This document shows positions 1 through 5,127 of a stretch of DNA of 5,938 nucleotides, one piece after another. Under the pieces are notes generated by a model. The model was not told where the DNA came from and made no database searches. It saw nothing but the letters and a program-made list of their open reading frames with translations. Both the position numbers and the translations under genes were made by a program. The DNA lies in contig JAKFXO010000078.1 of the NCBI GenBank assembly GCA_021731345.1, positions 1 to 5,938 of the forward strand, written 5' to 3'. The stretch comes from Candidatus Peribacterales bacterium. GTDB taxonomy: Bacteria > Patescibacteriota > Gracilibacteria > Peribacterales > Peribacteraceae. Each line of letters opens with the position of its first letter. Within the stretch, counting starts at the first letter, position 1.

Positions 1-489
1 ATTCTTTGCCCCGTTAGGGCATCGAAACAGACGCTCTCGTCACTCCTGTCGATTCTGAAAAAAATGAAGCTGAAGACCGAAGTCATGACGCCCGAAACGC
101 ACGATGAACTCATGCTGACGGTACAGGTCGTGCCGCATTTGAAGAGCCTTCTGATGGCTGACGTACTTCGAAAGCTGGAGCCTGACCTTGGCACCGTTCT
201 CAAAACATGCACGCCGACCTACGAAATGGAATTCAACGTCATCGCCAGATTCCTCGATGATCATCCGGACCTCTACATGCCAATTATCTTTAGGAATCCA
301 GGAACACCGACGGTGCTTCGAGCCCTGCAGAAAAACATTTCCGAGTACCTCGTCATCGCCGAATCAGGAGATCTGCCGGCCGCCGAGAAAATGTACCGAG
401 AATGCCAGACTGTCTTCCGTCCGCATCTGAAAAAGGCCAGAAATCACAGCGAAGCTTGTATTCGTACTCTTCTTTCCCTGACACGATGA
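1..489 (+). CDS. tyrA: Prephenate dehydrogenase, C-terminal part (5' end outside window)
   Basis: TyrA oxidatively decarboxylates prephenate to 4-hydroxyphenylpyruvate with NAD(P)+, the committed step to tyrosine. The frame is open from base 1, so 162 residues are present and the Rossmann NAD-binding half lies to the left of the window. The ATG at 64 is an internal Met, because the residues before it already match the family. What is seen is the helical dimerisation/substrate domain: THDELM (33-38, the conserved HD motif), Q42 and H46 in VQVVPHL, then TPTYEMEF (71-78) and HPDLYMPII (88-96). These match from memory the E. coli TyrA C-terminal pattern HDxxM...Q..RHF, SPIYxxE and PxLYxxII. No ACT domain follows, so tyrosine feedback, if any, does not act through a C-terminal ACT domain. 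The stop overlaps the pheA start (ATGA), implying translational coupling. A fused chorismate mutase at the missing N-terminus, as in E. coli, cannot be judged. Confidence 0.85.
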   Translation: MLCPVRASKQTLSSLLSILKKMKLKTEVMTPETHDELMLTVQVVPHLKSLLMADVLRKLEPDLGTVLKTCTPTYEMEFNVIARFLDDHPDLYMPIIFRNPGTPTVLRALQKNISEYLVIAESGDLPAAEKMYRECQTVFRPHLKKARNHSEACIRTLLSLTR

Positions 490-1277
490 TTGTCTATACC
501 CTAGGACCCGCAGGCACATTCTCGCACGAGGCAACTCTCGCCATTTTTCCAGAAGCCGACATTCGGTTTGCACCGAACTTCGACAGACTTTTTGACATGC
601 TGTCTGCAGATACAAAGGCACTCGGTGTTGTTCCAATTGAAAATTCGCTGCACGGTTCCATCGATGAAATTTTAGATTTACTCCGCGAAAGTGAGGTCAA
701 GATTTGGCGTATGCAGGATGTGCGCATTCGTCATGCATTCGGTTGCAAAGACCCGACTCTGGTCACAAAAGTTGCGAGTCACCCTCAGGCACTGCGGCAA
801 AGTAGGCTGTGGCTCAAGAAGCAGTATCCCGACGCCATTCACCTCTCTACTGCCAGCACCGCCGCTGCAGTCGATCTTGCAAAGACCGATGCATCTGTCG
901 GTGCCATCGCATCTTCTAAGCTCATAGCGTCCTCTGGCTTACAGCTGATCAGTGAAGACGTTGAGGGGACGAACAACACTACACGCTTTGGCATCGTTTC
1001 CGACACTGACCCGTTTCCAGGCTCTCACCGTAACCAGATGAGTATTGCTATTCATCCGCCGAAAGATGACAAACCTGGGCTTTTACATTTACTTCTCACA
1101 CCGTTCAAAGTGCACGATGTGAACCTCACGCGCATCGAAAATCGACCGACCGGTAAGAGGCTCGGCGACTACAACTTCTTCGTCGACTTTGTCGGAAGCC
1201 CCGATGATGCGCGTACGAACAAAGTCCTCTCGGAACTTTCCGAACTCGCCGAGATCAGAATCCTCGGTGAGTGGTAA
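486..1277 (+). CDS. pheA: Prephenate dehydratase with C-terminal ACT domain
   Basis: This enzyme decarboxylates and dehydrates prephenate to phenylpyruvate, the committed step to phenylalanine, in the cytoplasm. It has 263 residues, normal for a monofunctional enzyme without a fused chorismate mutase. Catalytic-domain motifs appear in order: GPAGTFSHEA (7-16), VPIENSLHGSI (49-59), SHPQALRQS (98-106, where the usual Cys after Gln is Ser), STASTAAA (121-128) and the essential NNTTRF (163-168). The ACT domain (about 184-262) has KPGLLHLLL (196-204) in place of the GALL motif, and NLTRIENRP (213-221) in place of the ESRP motif. These are the phenylalanine-binding elements, so allosteric inhibition by Phe is likely. 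The ATG at 486 is chosen because GPAGTFS must lie at the N-terminus. The frame is open upstream to 402, but that part would duplicate tyrA sequence. No Shine-Dalgarno precedes the start; the 4-base overlap with tyrA suggests coupled re-initiation. Confidence 0.96.
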   Translation: MIVYTLGPAGTFSHEATLAIFPEADIRFAPNFDRLFDMLSADTKALGVVPIENSLHGSIDEILDLLRESEVKIWRMQDVRIRHAFGCKDPTLVTKVASHPQALRQSRLWLKKQYPDAIHLSTASTAAAVDLAKTDASVGAIASSKLIASSGLQLISEDVEGTNNTTRFGIVSDTDPFPGSHRNQMSIAIHPPKDDKPGLLHLLLTPFKVHDVNLTRIENRPTGKRLGDYNFFVDFVGSPDDARTNKVLSELSELAEIRILGEW

Positions 1278-1282
1278 CGATT

Positions 1283-1315
1283 CATGGAAGGCAAACCTAC
1301 GGTTTTCCTTCCATG
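1283..1315 (+). repeat. Long near-perfect hairpin after pheA
   Basis: Arms 1283-1297 and 1301-1315 form a 15-pair stem with a single C/T mismatch around the three-base loop TAC. It begins six bases after the pheA stop. No T-run follows, so it is not a standard intrinsic terminator. It could stabilise the 3' end of the tyrA-pheA message, mark a processing site, or form part of a control structure for the aminotransferase gene downstream. Confidence 0.75.
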
Positions 1316-1337
1316 GGCCATCCTTTCCCTTCCATGG
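1307..1337 (+). repeat. Direct repeat CCTTCCATGG, two copies 21 bases apart
   Basis: CCTTCCATGG occurs at 1307-1316 and again at 1328-1337. Its complement, CATGGAAGG, lies at 1283-1291. In RNA the single left arm can therefore pair with either copy, giving two mutually exclusive stems. In DNA, copies 21 bases (about two turns) apart could be protein sites on one helix face. The second copy also runs into the 12-base palindrome TGGAGCGCTCCA at 1335-1346. The role is unknown. Confidence 0.6.
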
Positions 1338-1345
1338 AGCGCTCC

Positions 1346-1373
1346 AGCATTGGGGCCCGCGAGACCCAATGCT
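1346..1373 (+). repeat. Second stem-loop upstream of the aminotransferase gene
   Basis: AGCATTGGG (1346-1354) and CCCAATGCT (1365-1373) form a perfect nine-pair stem with a ten-base loop. A weaker five-pair alternative, CGCGA (1358-1362) with TCGCG (1374-1378), would compete with it. Two Ts and then CGCGC follow, so this is not a typical terminator. The remaining 43 bases to the aminotransferase start are A/T-richer, with no clear promoter hexamers and no Shine-Dalgarno. Confidence 0.6.
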
Positions 1374-1416
1374 TCGCGCAAACCTCTACTCATTAACTAC
1401 TTTATTCCAATCATTT

Positions 1417-2586
1417 ATGTCTCCCTCTCCATTCTCCAAGCTACCGGTTCCAAAACCTGATCCGCTCTTCGCGATCGCAGCGGAGGCCGAGGCAGCAGGA
1501 GCGGCAGCCATCAACGGCACGCTTGGGATTTTTATGGATGAGGACGGAAAGCCTTTGGTGTTTCCAAGCGTCATCGAAACGCTCTCATTTCTGGAGAGAC
1601 ATCTGCAGACTTTTAACTACTCGTATCCGCCACTGACGGGACTACCGAAGTATCGTGATGCTGTGACGAAACTCATTTGTCAGGATGATCGTGAAGTCGT
1701 TGCATCCATTGCTTCAACCGGAGGTACAGGAGCACTCGCTATTAACTTGCGTCTCATGAAGATGCTCCTCGGAGAGGGGAATAACGATGTCCTGCTTCCA
1801 AGTCCTGCGTGGGGAAATCATCCGCCAGTATGTAAGTGGGCGGGTTTCAATGTTGTTGAAACTCCGTACATTCAGGGTGGCAAGGCATCGGTGGATGGCG
1901 TCATCGAAACGGTGAAGAAGCATGAGAAACCATTCGGCATTCTGCTACAGGTTGGTTGTCACAATCCCACCGGTTTAGATTTTGACCGTGAGCAGTGGGC
2001 AGATCTTTTGGATGCATTGCAGAAAAAAGAATGCGTCGTACTTCTCGATTTTGCATACCAAGGATTCAAAGGTGAACCTGAGACCGATACCGAGCCCATT
2101 CGCATGTGTCGTGAGAGAAATCTCACAACACTCGTTACGTGGTCCGCGTCCAAAAATCATTCCATCTACGGCCTTCGTACAGGTCTTGCCGCAGCGTTCG
2201 TGAAAGACATGACTGAAAAGAAAACGGTGGAGGGTACATACTCAAGCATCAGCCGTGGTCTGCATTCTGCAGCTCCTACGTTTGGTCAGGCCATCGTGGC
2301 GCTTGTACAGGACAGGAGCCAAGACACATGGAGAGAGGATCTCGCAAATGCTCGTGCTGTCATGAAGCGCAAGCGTCAGCTCATGTTGGAGCACTTGCCA
2401 GCATCTTTTAGAAATTCGCTATCTGGTTACGGCATGTTTGCCATGCTGCCGCTGACGGTGGATCAGGTGAATAGGCTCAAGCACGATTACAAAGTTTTCC
2501 TGCTTCTGGATGGCCGTATCAATATTGGTGGCATTCCGGAGGCTAAGATTAAAGATTTGTGCGATAAGATCGCAGCGGTTCTGTGA
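1417..2586 (+). CDS. Class I PLP aminotransferase, aspartate/aromatic (AspC/TyrB) family
   Basis: A fold-type I, PLP-dependent transaminase of 389 residues, close to E. coli AspC (396). Matched by position to AspC from memory: GGTG (102-105, PLP phosphate), W132 (Trp140), CHNPTG (181-186, with N183 for Asn194), D211 and Y214 in DFAYQGF (Asp222, Tyr225), the PLP lysine K246 in SASKN, R254 (Arg266), R280 (Arg292, side-chain carboxylate binding) and R367 in DGRINIGG (Arg386, alpha-carboxylate binding). All key residues are present, so it should be active on dicarboxylic amino acids. Lying behind tyrA and pheA, it plausibly converts phenylpyruvate and 4-hydroxyphenylpyruvate to Phe and Tyr with glutamate, but aspartate versus aromatic preference cannot be read from sequence alone. 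The ATG at 1417 is preferred. An in-frame ATG at 1369 would add 16 residues and starts inside a stem-loop. No Shine-Dalgarno is seen. Confidence 0.93.
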   Translation: MSPSPFSKLPVPKPDPLFAIAAEAEAAGAAAINGTLGIFMDEDGKPLVFPSVIETLSFLERHLQTFNYSYPPLTGLPKYRDAVTKLICQDDREVVASIASTGGTGALAINLRLMKMLLGEGNNDVLLPSPAWGNHPPVCKWAGFNVVETPYIQGGKASVDGVIETVKKHEKPFGILLQVGCHNPTGLDFDREQWADLLDALQKKECVVLLDFAYQGFKGEPETDTEPIRMCRERNLTTLVTWSASKNHSIYGLRTGLAAAFVKDMTEKKTVEGTYSSISRGLHSAAPTFGQAIVALVQDRSQDTWREDLANARAVMKRKRQLMLEHLPASFRNSLSGYGMFAMLPLTVDQVNRLKHDYKVFLLLDGRINIGGIPEAKIKDLCDKIAAVL

Positions 2587-2592
2587 TACCAT
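2584..2592 (+). promoter_or_regulatory. Candidate extended -10 element before ribE
   Basis: TGATACCAT fits the extended -10 pattern TGnTAnnnT and ends 9 bases before the ribE ATG. It overlaps the aminotransferase stop codon (TGA at 2584-2586). A start site at the usual distance would give a message with almost no leader. It resembles the element before ribBA in layout. Four of the six hexamer bases match TATAAT, and no -35 was identified. The alternative is simple read-through from the aminotransferase. Confidence 0.4.
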
Positions 2593-2601
2593 AGCGAGCC
2601 C

Positions 2602-3168
2602 ATGTTCACCGGAGTCATCGAATCAACGGCCAAGATCCTTGGGAAGACCGACTCCGGTCTGACTCTCGCTCGTCCTGCAACTTTCGATGACCTCAAGATC
2701 GGTTGCAGTATCGCAGTCTCCGGTGCGTGCTTATCAGTCACAAAGTTTGACGATGCATCAATGTCCTTTGATGTCGTACCGACGACGTTTGAGAAAACGA
2801 AACTCGGTTCGCTTGTGATGGGCGATAGTGTGAACCTTGAGCGAGCACTGCCCGCGCACGGACGACTGGAAGGTCACATTGTCCTCGGTCACTGCGAAGG
2901 AGTCGCTACCGTTCTTTCCTTTGAAAAAGGAATGCTGACGATGTCCGTGCCTGCATCACTGACGCCGTATATTGTTCTTCATGGTTCCATCACGCTTGAT
3001 GGAGTTGCACTCACTGTTGCGAATATTCAGGGTACGACTGTCACGGTTGCGATCATTCCGCATACACTCAGCATTACGACACTTGGTACTGTAAAAAAAG
3101 GCGATATGCTCAACGTCGAGTCTGATATTGTCGGTAAGTACATCCTCAAAGCACATGGTTCTCAGTGA
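2602..3168 (+). CDS. ribE: Riboflavin synthase (alpha chain)
   Basis: Catalyses the dismutation of two 6,7-dimethyl-8-ribityllumazine molecules to riboflavin and the pyrimidinedione that is recycled by RibH. The family works as a trimer. The protein is an internal duplication of the lumazine-binding fold. Domain 1 starts with MFTGVIE (1-7), then SIAVSGACLSVT (36-47), DVVPTTFEKTKLG (57-69) and VNLERAL (77-83). Domain 2 has GHIVLGHCEG (91-100, with H97 in the conserved GH motif), GSITLDGVALTV (128-139), IIPHTLSITTLG (151-162) and LNVESDIVGKY (170-180). At 188 residues it is somewhat shorter than the usual 200-215. The missing part is the C-terminal tail after KY, involved in trimer contacts in known structures, while both ligand-binding repeats are complete. 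The ATG is fixed by the invariant MFTG start. The last 14 bases overlap ribH. The symbol ribC is also used for this gene in some genomes. Confidence 0.96.
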   Translation: MFTGVIESTAKILGKTDSGLTLARPATFDDLKIGCSIAVSGACLSVTKFDDASMSFDVVPTTFEKTKLGSLVMGDSVNLERALPAHGRLEGHIVLGHCEGVATVLSFEKGMLTMSVPASLTPYIVLHGSITLDGVALTVANIQGTTVTVAIIPHTLSITTLGTVKKGDMLNVESDIVGKYILKAHGSQ

Positions 3169-3628
3169 AACCCCAAACTTCGGCGAATGTATCGTGAATC
3201 CTGATTGGAGTATCGCAATCGTGCGTTCCGTCTGGTATGACGAACTCACGATGCAGATGGTAAAAGATGCGACCGATACGCTCGTAGCGGCCGGCATCAA
3301 GCCTGAAAATATTAGTGTCATCAATGCACCCGGCTCGTACGAATTGCCTCTCCTTTGTAAGGGCGCACTTCTTGCTGGTGCTGATGGCTGCATCGCATTC
3401 GGTATCATTGTGCAGGGTTCTACGCATCACGCAGGACTCGTAGCTGATCAGTCCGCAGCAGGGTGCATGCACGTGCAGCTCGAGCTCCAAAAGCCCATCA
3501 CGTTCGAAGTTCTGTTCGTCGATATCTTGGAAGATGCTAAAACTCGCGCAATCGGGAAAAATGCAAAAGGTCCGCTTGCAGCCAAGACACTTCTGAGTTC
3601 GCTTGCGCGACTGAAGGATTTGCGTTGA
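3155..3628 (+). CDS. ribH: 6,7-Dimethyl-8-ribityllumazine synthase, divergent active-site loop
   Basis: Condenses 5-amino-6-ribitylamino-uracil with 3,4-dihydroxy-2-butanone 4-phosphate to give the substrate of RibE; family members are pentamers or 60-mers. It has 157 residues, the usual length. Seen are W27 near the position of the pyrimidine-stacking aromatic residue, APGSYELP (58-65), GIIVQGSTHH (83-92) and R131, which matches the phosphate-binding Arg127 of B. subtilis RibH. H92 aligns with catalytic His88. The loop is unusual: the common VIRGxTxHF(D/E)YV reads IVQGSTHHAGLV, so IRG has become VQG and the aromatic and acidic residues after His are Ala and Gly. The later RAGxKxGNKG segment is one residue shorter (RAIGKNAKG). 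This looks like a lineage variant rather than a dead enzyme. The ATG at 3155 gives a 14-base overlap with ribE; an in-frame TTG at 3128 is possible but unlikely. No Shine-Dalgarno is seen. Confidence 0.9.
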   Translation: MVLSETPNFGECIVNPDWSIAIVRSVWYDELTMQMVKDATDTLVAAGIKPENISVINAPGSYELPLLCKGALLAGADGCIAFGIIVQGSTHHAGLVADQSAAGCMHVQLELQKPITFEVLFVDILEDAKTRAIGKNAKGPLAAKTLLSSLARLKDLR

Positions 3629-3637
3629 GGCGTGTTG

Positions 3638-3643
3638 TATAAG
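3638..3643 (+). promoter_or_regulatory. Possible -10 hexamer upstream of the SLH protein gene
   Basis: TATAAG matches the -10 consensus at five of six bases and lies in the 63-base gap after ribH. It would give a leader of about 40 bases. No -35 hexamer sits at normal spacing and no extended TG is present, so this rests on one hexamer. Confidence 0.25.
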
Positions 3644-3691
3644 AGATGTGTTCAAGCGTACGATCGCATCCGTCCGCTTTCCGCCTCTCTT

Positions 3692-5062
3692 ATGTCGTTC
3701 CGACGCTCTCTTGCCTTGGCAGCCGTGCTGCTTCTTCCGCTTGCCGTTTCGGCAGCCGGACTTTTCCCTGATGTCGGAGATAATCATCCGTTCAAACGAG
3801 AGATTGAATCACTCGCTAAAGCGGGCGTCGTGAAAGGCAATCCAGATGGAAAGTTCTATCCCGATAGAAGTGTGAACCGCGCAGAGTTTCTAAAAATGCT
3901 CTACGTCGCCACAAATCGTACGCCGAATGCCGTCTCATCATCCTGCTTCACTGATGTGGAACACGGCAGCTGGTACGAGTCCTACGTCTGCGACGCAGCA
4001 TCTAAGAAAAACGGTTTCGTGCAGGGATACAGCGACGGTAAGTTCCGTCCTTCAAGCCCAGTGAGTCGCACGGAGGCACTCAAAATGACATTTACTGTTT
4101 TCGGTCTCAATGCCCCAGATATCAACTCTGATGATCAGGACATCATTAACTTCGTGGATGTCTCCGTCAGTGCTTGGTACAGCAAATACATTCGTGCCGC
4201 ATACACGATCGGTATTTTGCCGATCGCAACTCAAGGAGGAGCTCACTTCTATCCAGATCAAGAGCTTCTGCGCGGTGAAGCAGCTGCATACATCTGGAAC
4301 GGCATGTACCCAAAGACAACGTCTAGCTCATCGTCTTCCTCTTCGTCGTCATCTTCTTCAAGCAGCGTTTCGTCATCTGCATCATCTGCGATGAGTTCAT
4401 CCTCCTCCTCTGCAGCACCTGTCAGTAAGAACGTATCGTTCCCTTTCTCGGATACCTCGCTCTTCTCAGGTAAGCAGTCCACGAGTTACATGTTTGAACT
4501 CAAGGCTGCAAAGACGAACATTTCTGTAACGGTACAGACCACTGGCTACTATCCATCTGATGTCAGCTGCCGCCTCTATCTTCTCAATGCTTCTGGCTTT
4601 TCCGATGAGTACTACCTCGGTGTGCAAAACGAGAGCAGTTGTTCGCTCGTCGTGAACGCTCGTCCAGGTAAGTACCAGCTCCAGCTCCAGCCAACAGTTG
4701 CTGATGTACCGTACACGGTGACTGCTAAGAGTGGCGCAACTGATGGTAATGACGGCTTTATCGACGCACTCAATGTAGGCGACATGGTGCCACGCACAGC
4801 AACGTTGGACACAGGTGACCTGTACGACTGGTACACATTCACGATGAATAAGAAGCTCACGGCAACGGTGGATGTCACGGCACAGGAAAAAATCGCATGC
4901 ATCATCTACACGCCAGCAGATGTTGATCAGTACGGATTCACCGGACCTGAGTGCGGCAAGCCGTATGACTTCGTACCGGGTGTGAAGTACACCATCGGAG
5001 TCGGACGCGGCATGGGTGTCAGCCCGATCAAGAAGCTTACATATACGCTCAAGTGGCAGTAG
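3692..5062 (+). CDS. Exported SLH-domain protein with serine linker and two PPC-like domains
   Basis: A 456-residue secreted or cell-surface protein. Residues 1-21 are a signal peptide (MSFRRS, a hydrophobic core, and AVSA before cleavage). Three SLH domains follow, at about 24-75, 85-140 and 154-205. Each begins with an F-x-DV-type motif and ends with a TRAE-like motif (NRAE 62-65, SRTE 125-128, LRGE 193-196). SLH domains anchor proteins non-covalently to cell-wall polymers in known bacteria. A serine-rich linker (211-240) leads to two beta-rich segments (about 250-346 and 353-456). These resemble pre-peptidase C-terminal (PPC) domains, for example GDLYDWYTF at 375-383 and PGKYQLQL / PGVKYTIGV at the domain ends. 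No catalytic domain is visible, so the role is probably structural or binding. All six cysteines fall in pairs, one pair per domain: 85/100, 293/317, 403/421. The ATG at 3692 gives a clean signal peptide; GTG at 3632 would add 20 residues before it. It splits ribEH from ribBA but has no evident link to riboflavin. Confidence 0.88.
   Translation: MSFRRSLALAAVLLLPLAVSAAGLFPDVGDNHPFKREIESLAKAGVVKGNPDGKFYPDRSVNRAEFLKMLYVATNRTPNAVSSSCFTDVEHGSWYESYVCDAASKKNGFVQGYSDGKFRPSSPVSRTEALKMTFTVFGLNAPDINSDDQDIINFVDVSVSAWYSKYIRAAYTIGILPIATQGGAHFYPDQELLRGEAAAYIWNGMYPKTTSSSSSSSSSSSSSSSVSSSASSAMSSSSSSAAPVSKNVSFPFSDTSLFSGKQSTSYMFELKAAKTNISVTVQTTGYYPSDVSCRLYLLNASGFSDEYYLGVQNESSCSLVVNARPGKYQLQLQPTVADVPYTVTAKSGATDGNDGFIDALNVGDMVPRTATLDTGDLYDWYTFTMNKKLTATVDVTAQEKIACIIYTPADVDQYGFTGPECGKPYDFVPGVKYTIGVGRGMGVSPIKKLTYTLKWQ
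4322..4411 (+). repeat. Low-complexity serine-linker coding tract
   Basis: This stretch encodes 15 consecutive serines, then a Ser/Ala/Val/Met stretch and six more serines. The codons are mixed: the 15-serine run has TCT five times, TCA, TCG and AGC three times each, and TCC once. It is therefore not a simple DNA repeat. It is a flexible, possibly glycosylated spacer between the wall-anchoring SLH part and the outer beta domains. Confidence 0.85.
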
Positions 5063-5085
5063 GAATTACTCACCTCTGAAATGAG

Positions 5086-5109
5086 AACGCCCCGCAAGGG
5101 GCGTTTTTT
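5086..5109 (+). terminator. Intrinsic terminator after the SLH protein gene
   Basis: AACGCCCC and GGGGCGTT form a perfect eight-pair stem with the stable GCAA tetraloop. The Ts that close the stem run on into four more, giving six Ts in a row. It lies 23 bases after the stop codon, so transcription from upstream should largely end here and ribBA needs its own promoter. Confidence 0.93.
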
Positions 5110-5110
5110 G

Positions 5111-5119
5111 TGCTATCAT
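5111..5119 (+). promoter_or_regulatory. Extended -10 promoter element of ribBA
   Basis: TGCTATCAT matches the extended -10 consensus TGnTATAAT with one mismatch in the hexamer (C for A). It begins two bases after the terminator T-run and ends 8 bases before the ribBA ATG, so transcription should start at or within a few bases of the start codon. The -35 region would fall in the terminator stem and shows no consensus, as expected for an extended -10 promoter. Confidence 0.6.
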
Positions 5120-5127
5120 CCCGACCC

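Noticed and set aside
1346..1378. H-type pseudoknot from the nine-pair stem plus CGCGA/TCGCG
   Set aside because: There are zero bases between the end of the first stem and the second stem's 3' arm, so no loop could span nine base pairs; the two are alternatives, not a pseudoknot.
1189..1416. Upstream extension of the aminotransferase frame through the hairpin region
   Set aside because: The frame is open by chance; its first third lies inside pheA in another frame and the rest matches nothing in the aminotransferase family.
1284..1460. A 58-codon frame starting at ATG 1284, with Trp, Phe and Tyr codons, as a possible attenuation leader peptide before the aminotransferase gene
   Set aside because: It has no ribosome binding site, runs past the aminotransferase start by over 40 bases, its aromatic codons are not clustered, and the repeated Leu-Pro-Trp simply reflects the CCTTCCATGG repeat.
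2560..2601. FMN riboswitch upstream of ribE
   Set aside because: Only 15 bases separate the genes and no RFN-type conserved core was recognised there, or in the 65 bases before ribBA.
3632..3691. GTG start at 3632 for the SLH protein
   Set aside because: It would put 20 polar residues in front of a well-formed signal peptide, and the GTG lies upstream of the candidate -10 element.
3146..3787. 213-residue antisense reading frame across ribH
   Set aside because: It lies opposite a clear RibH and the SLH gene start, is rich in Arg/Cys/His with no recognisable motif, and is a frame shadow.
4258..4482. Antisense frame with a very acidic Asp/Glu-rich protein
   Set aside because: The acidic stretch is the reverse complement of the serine codons on the + strand, an artefact of that tract.
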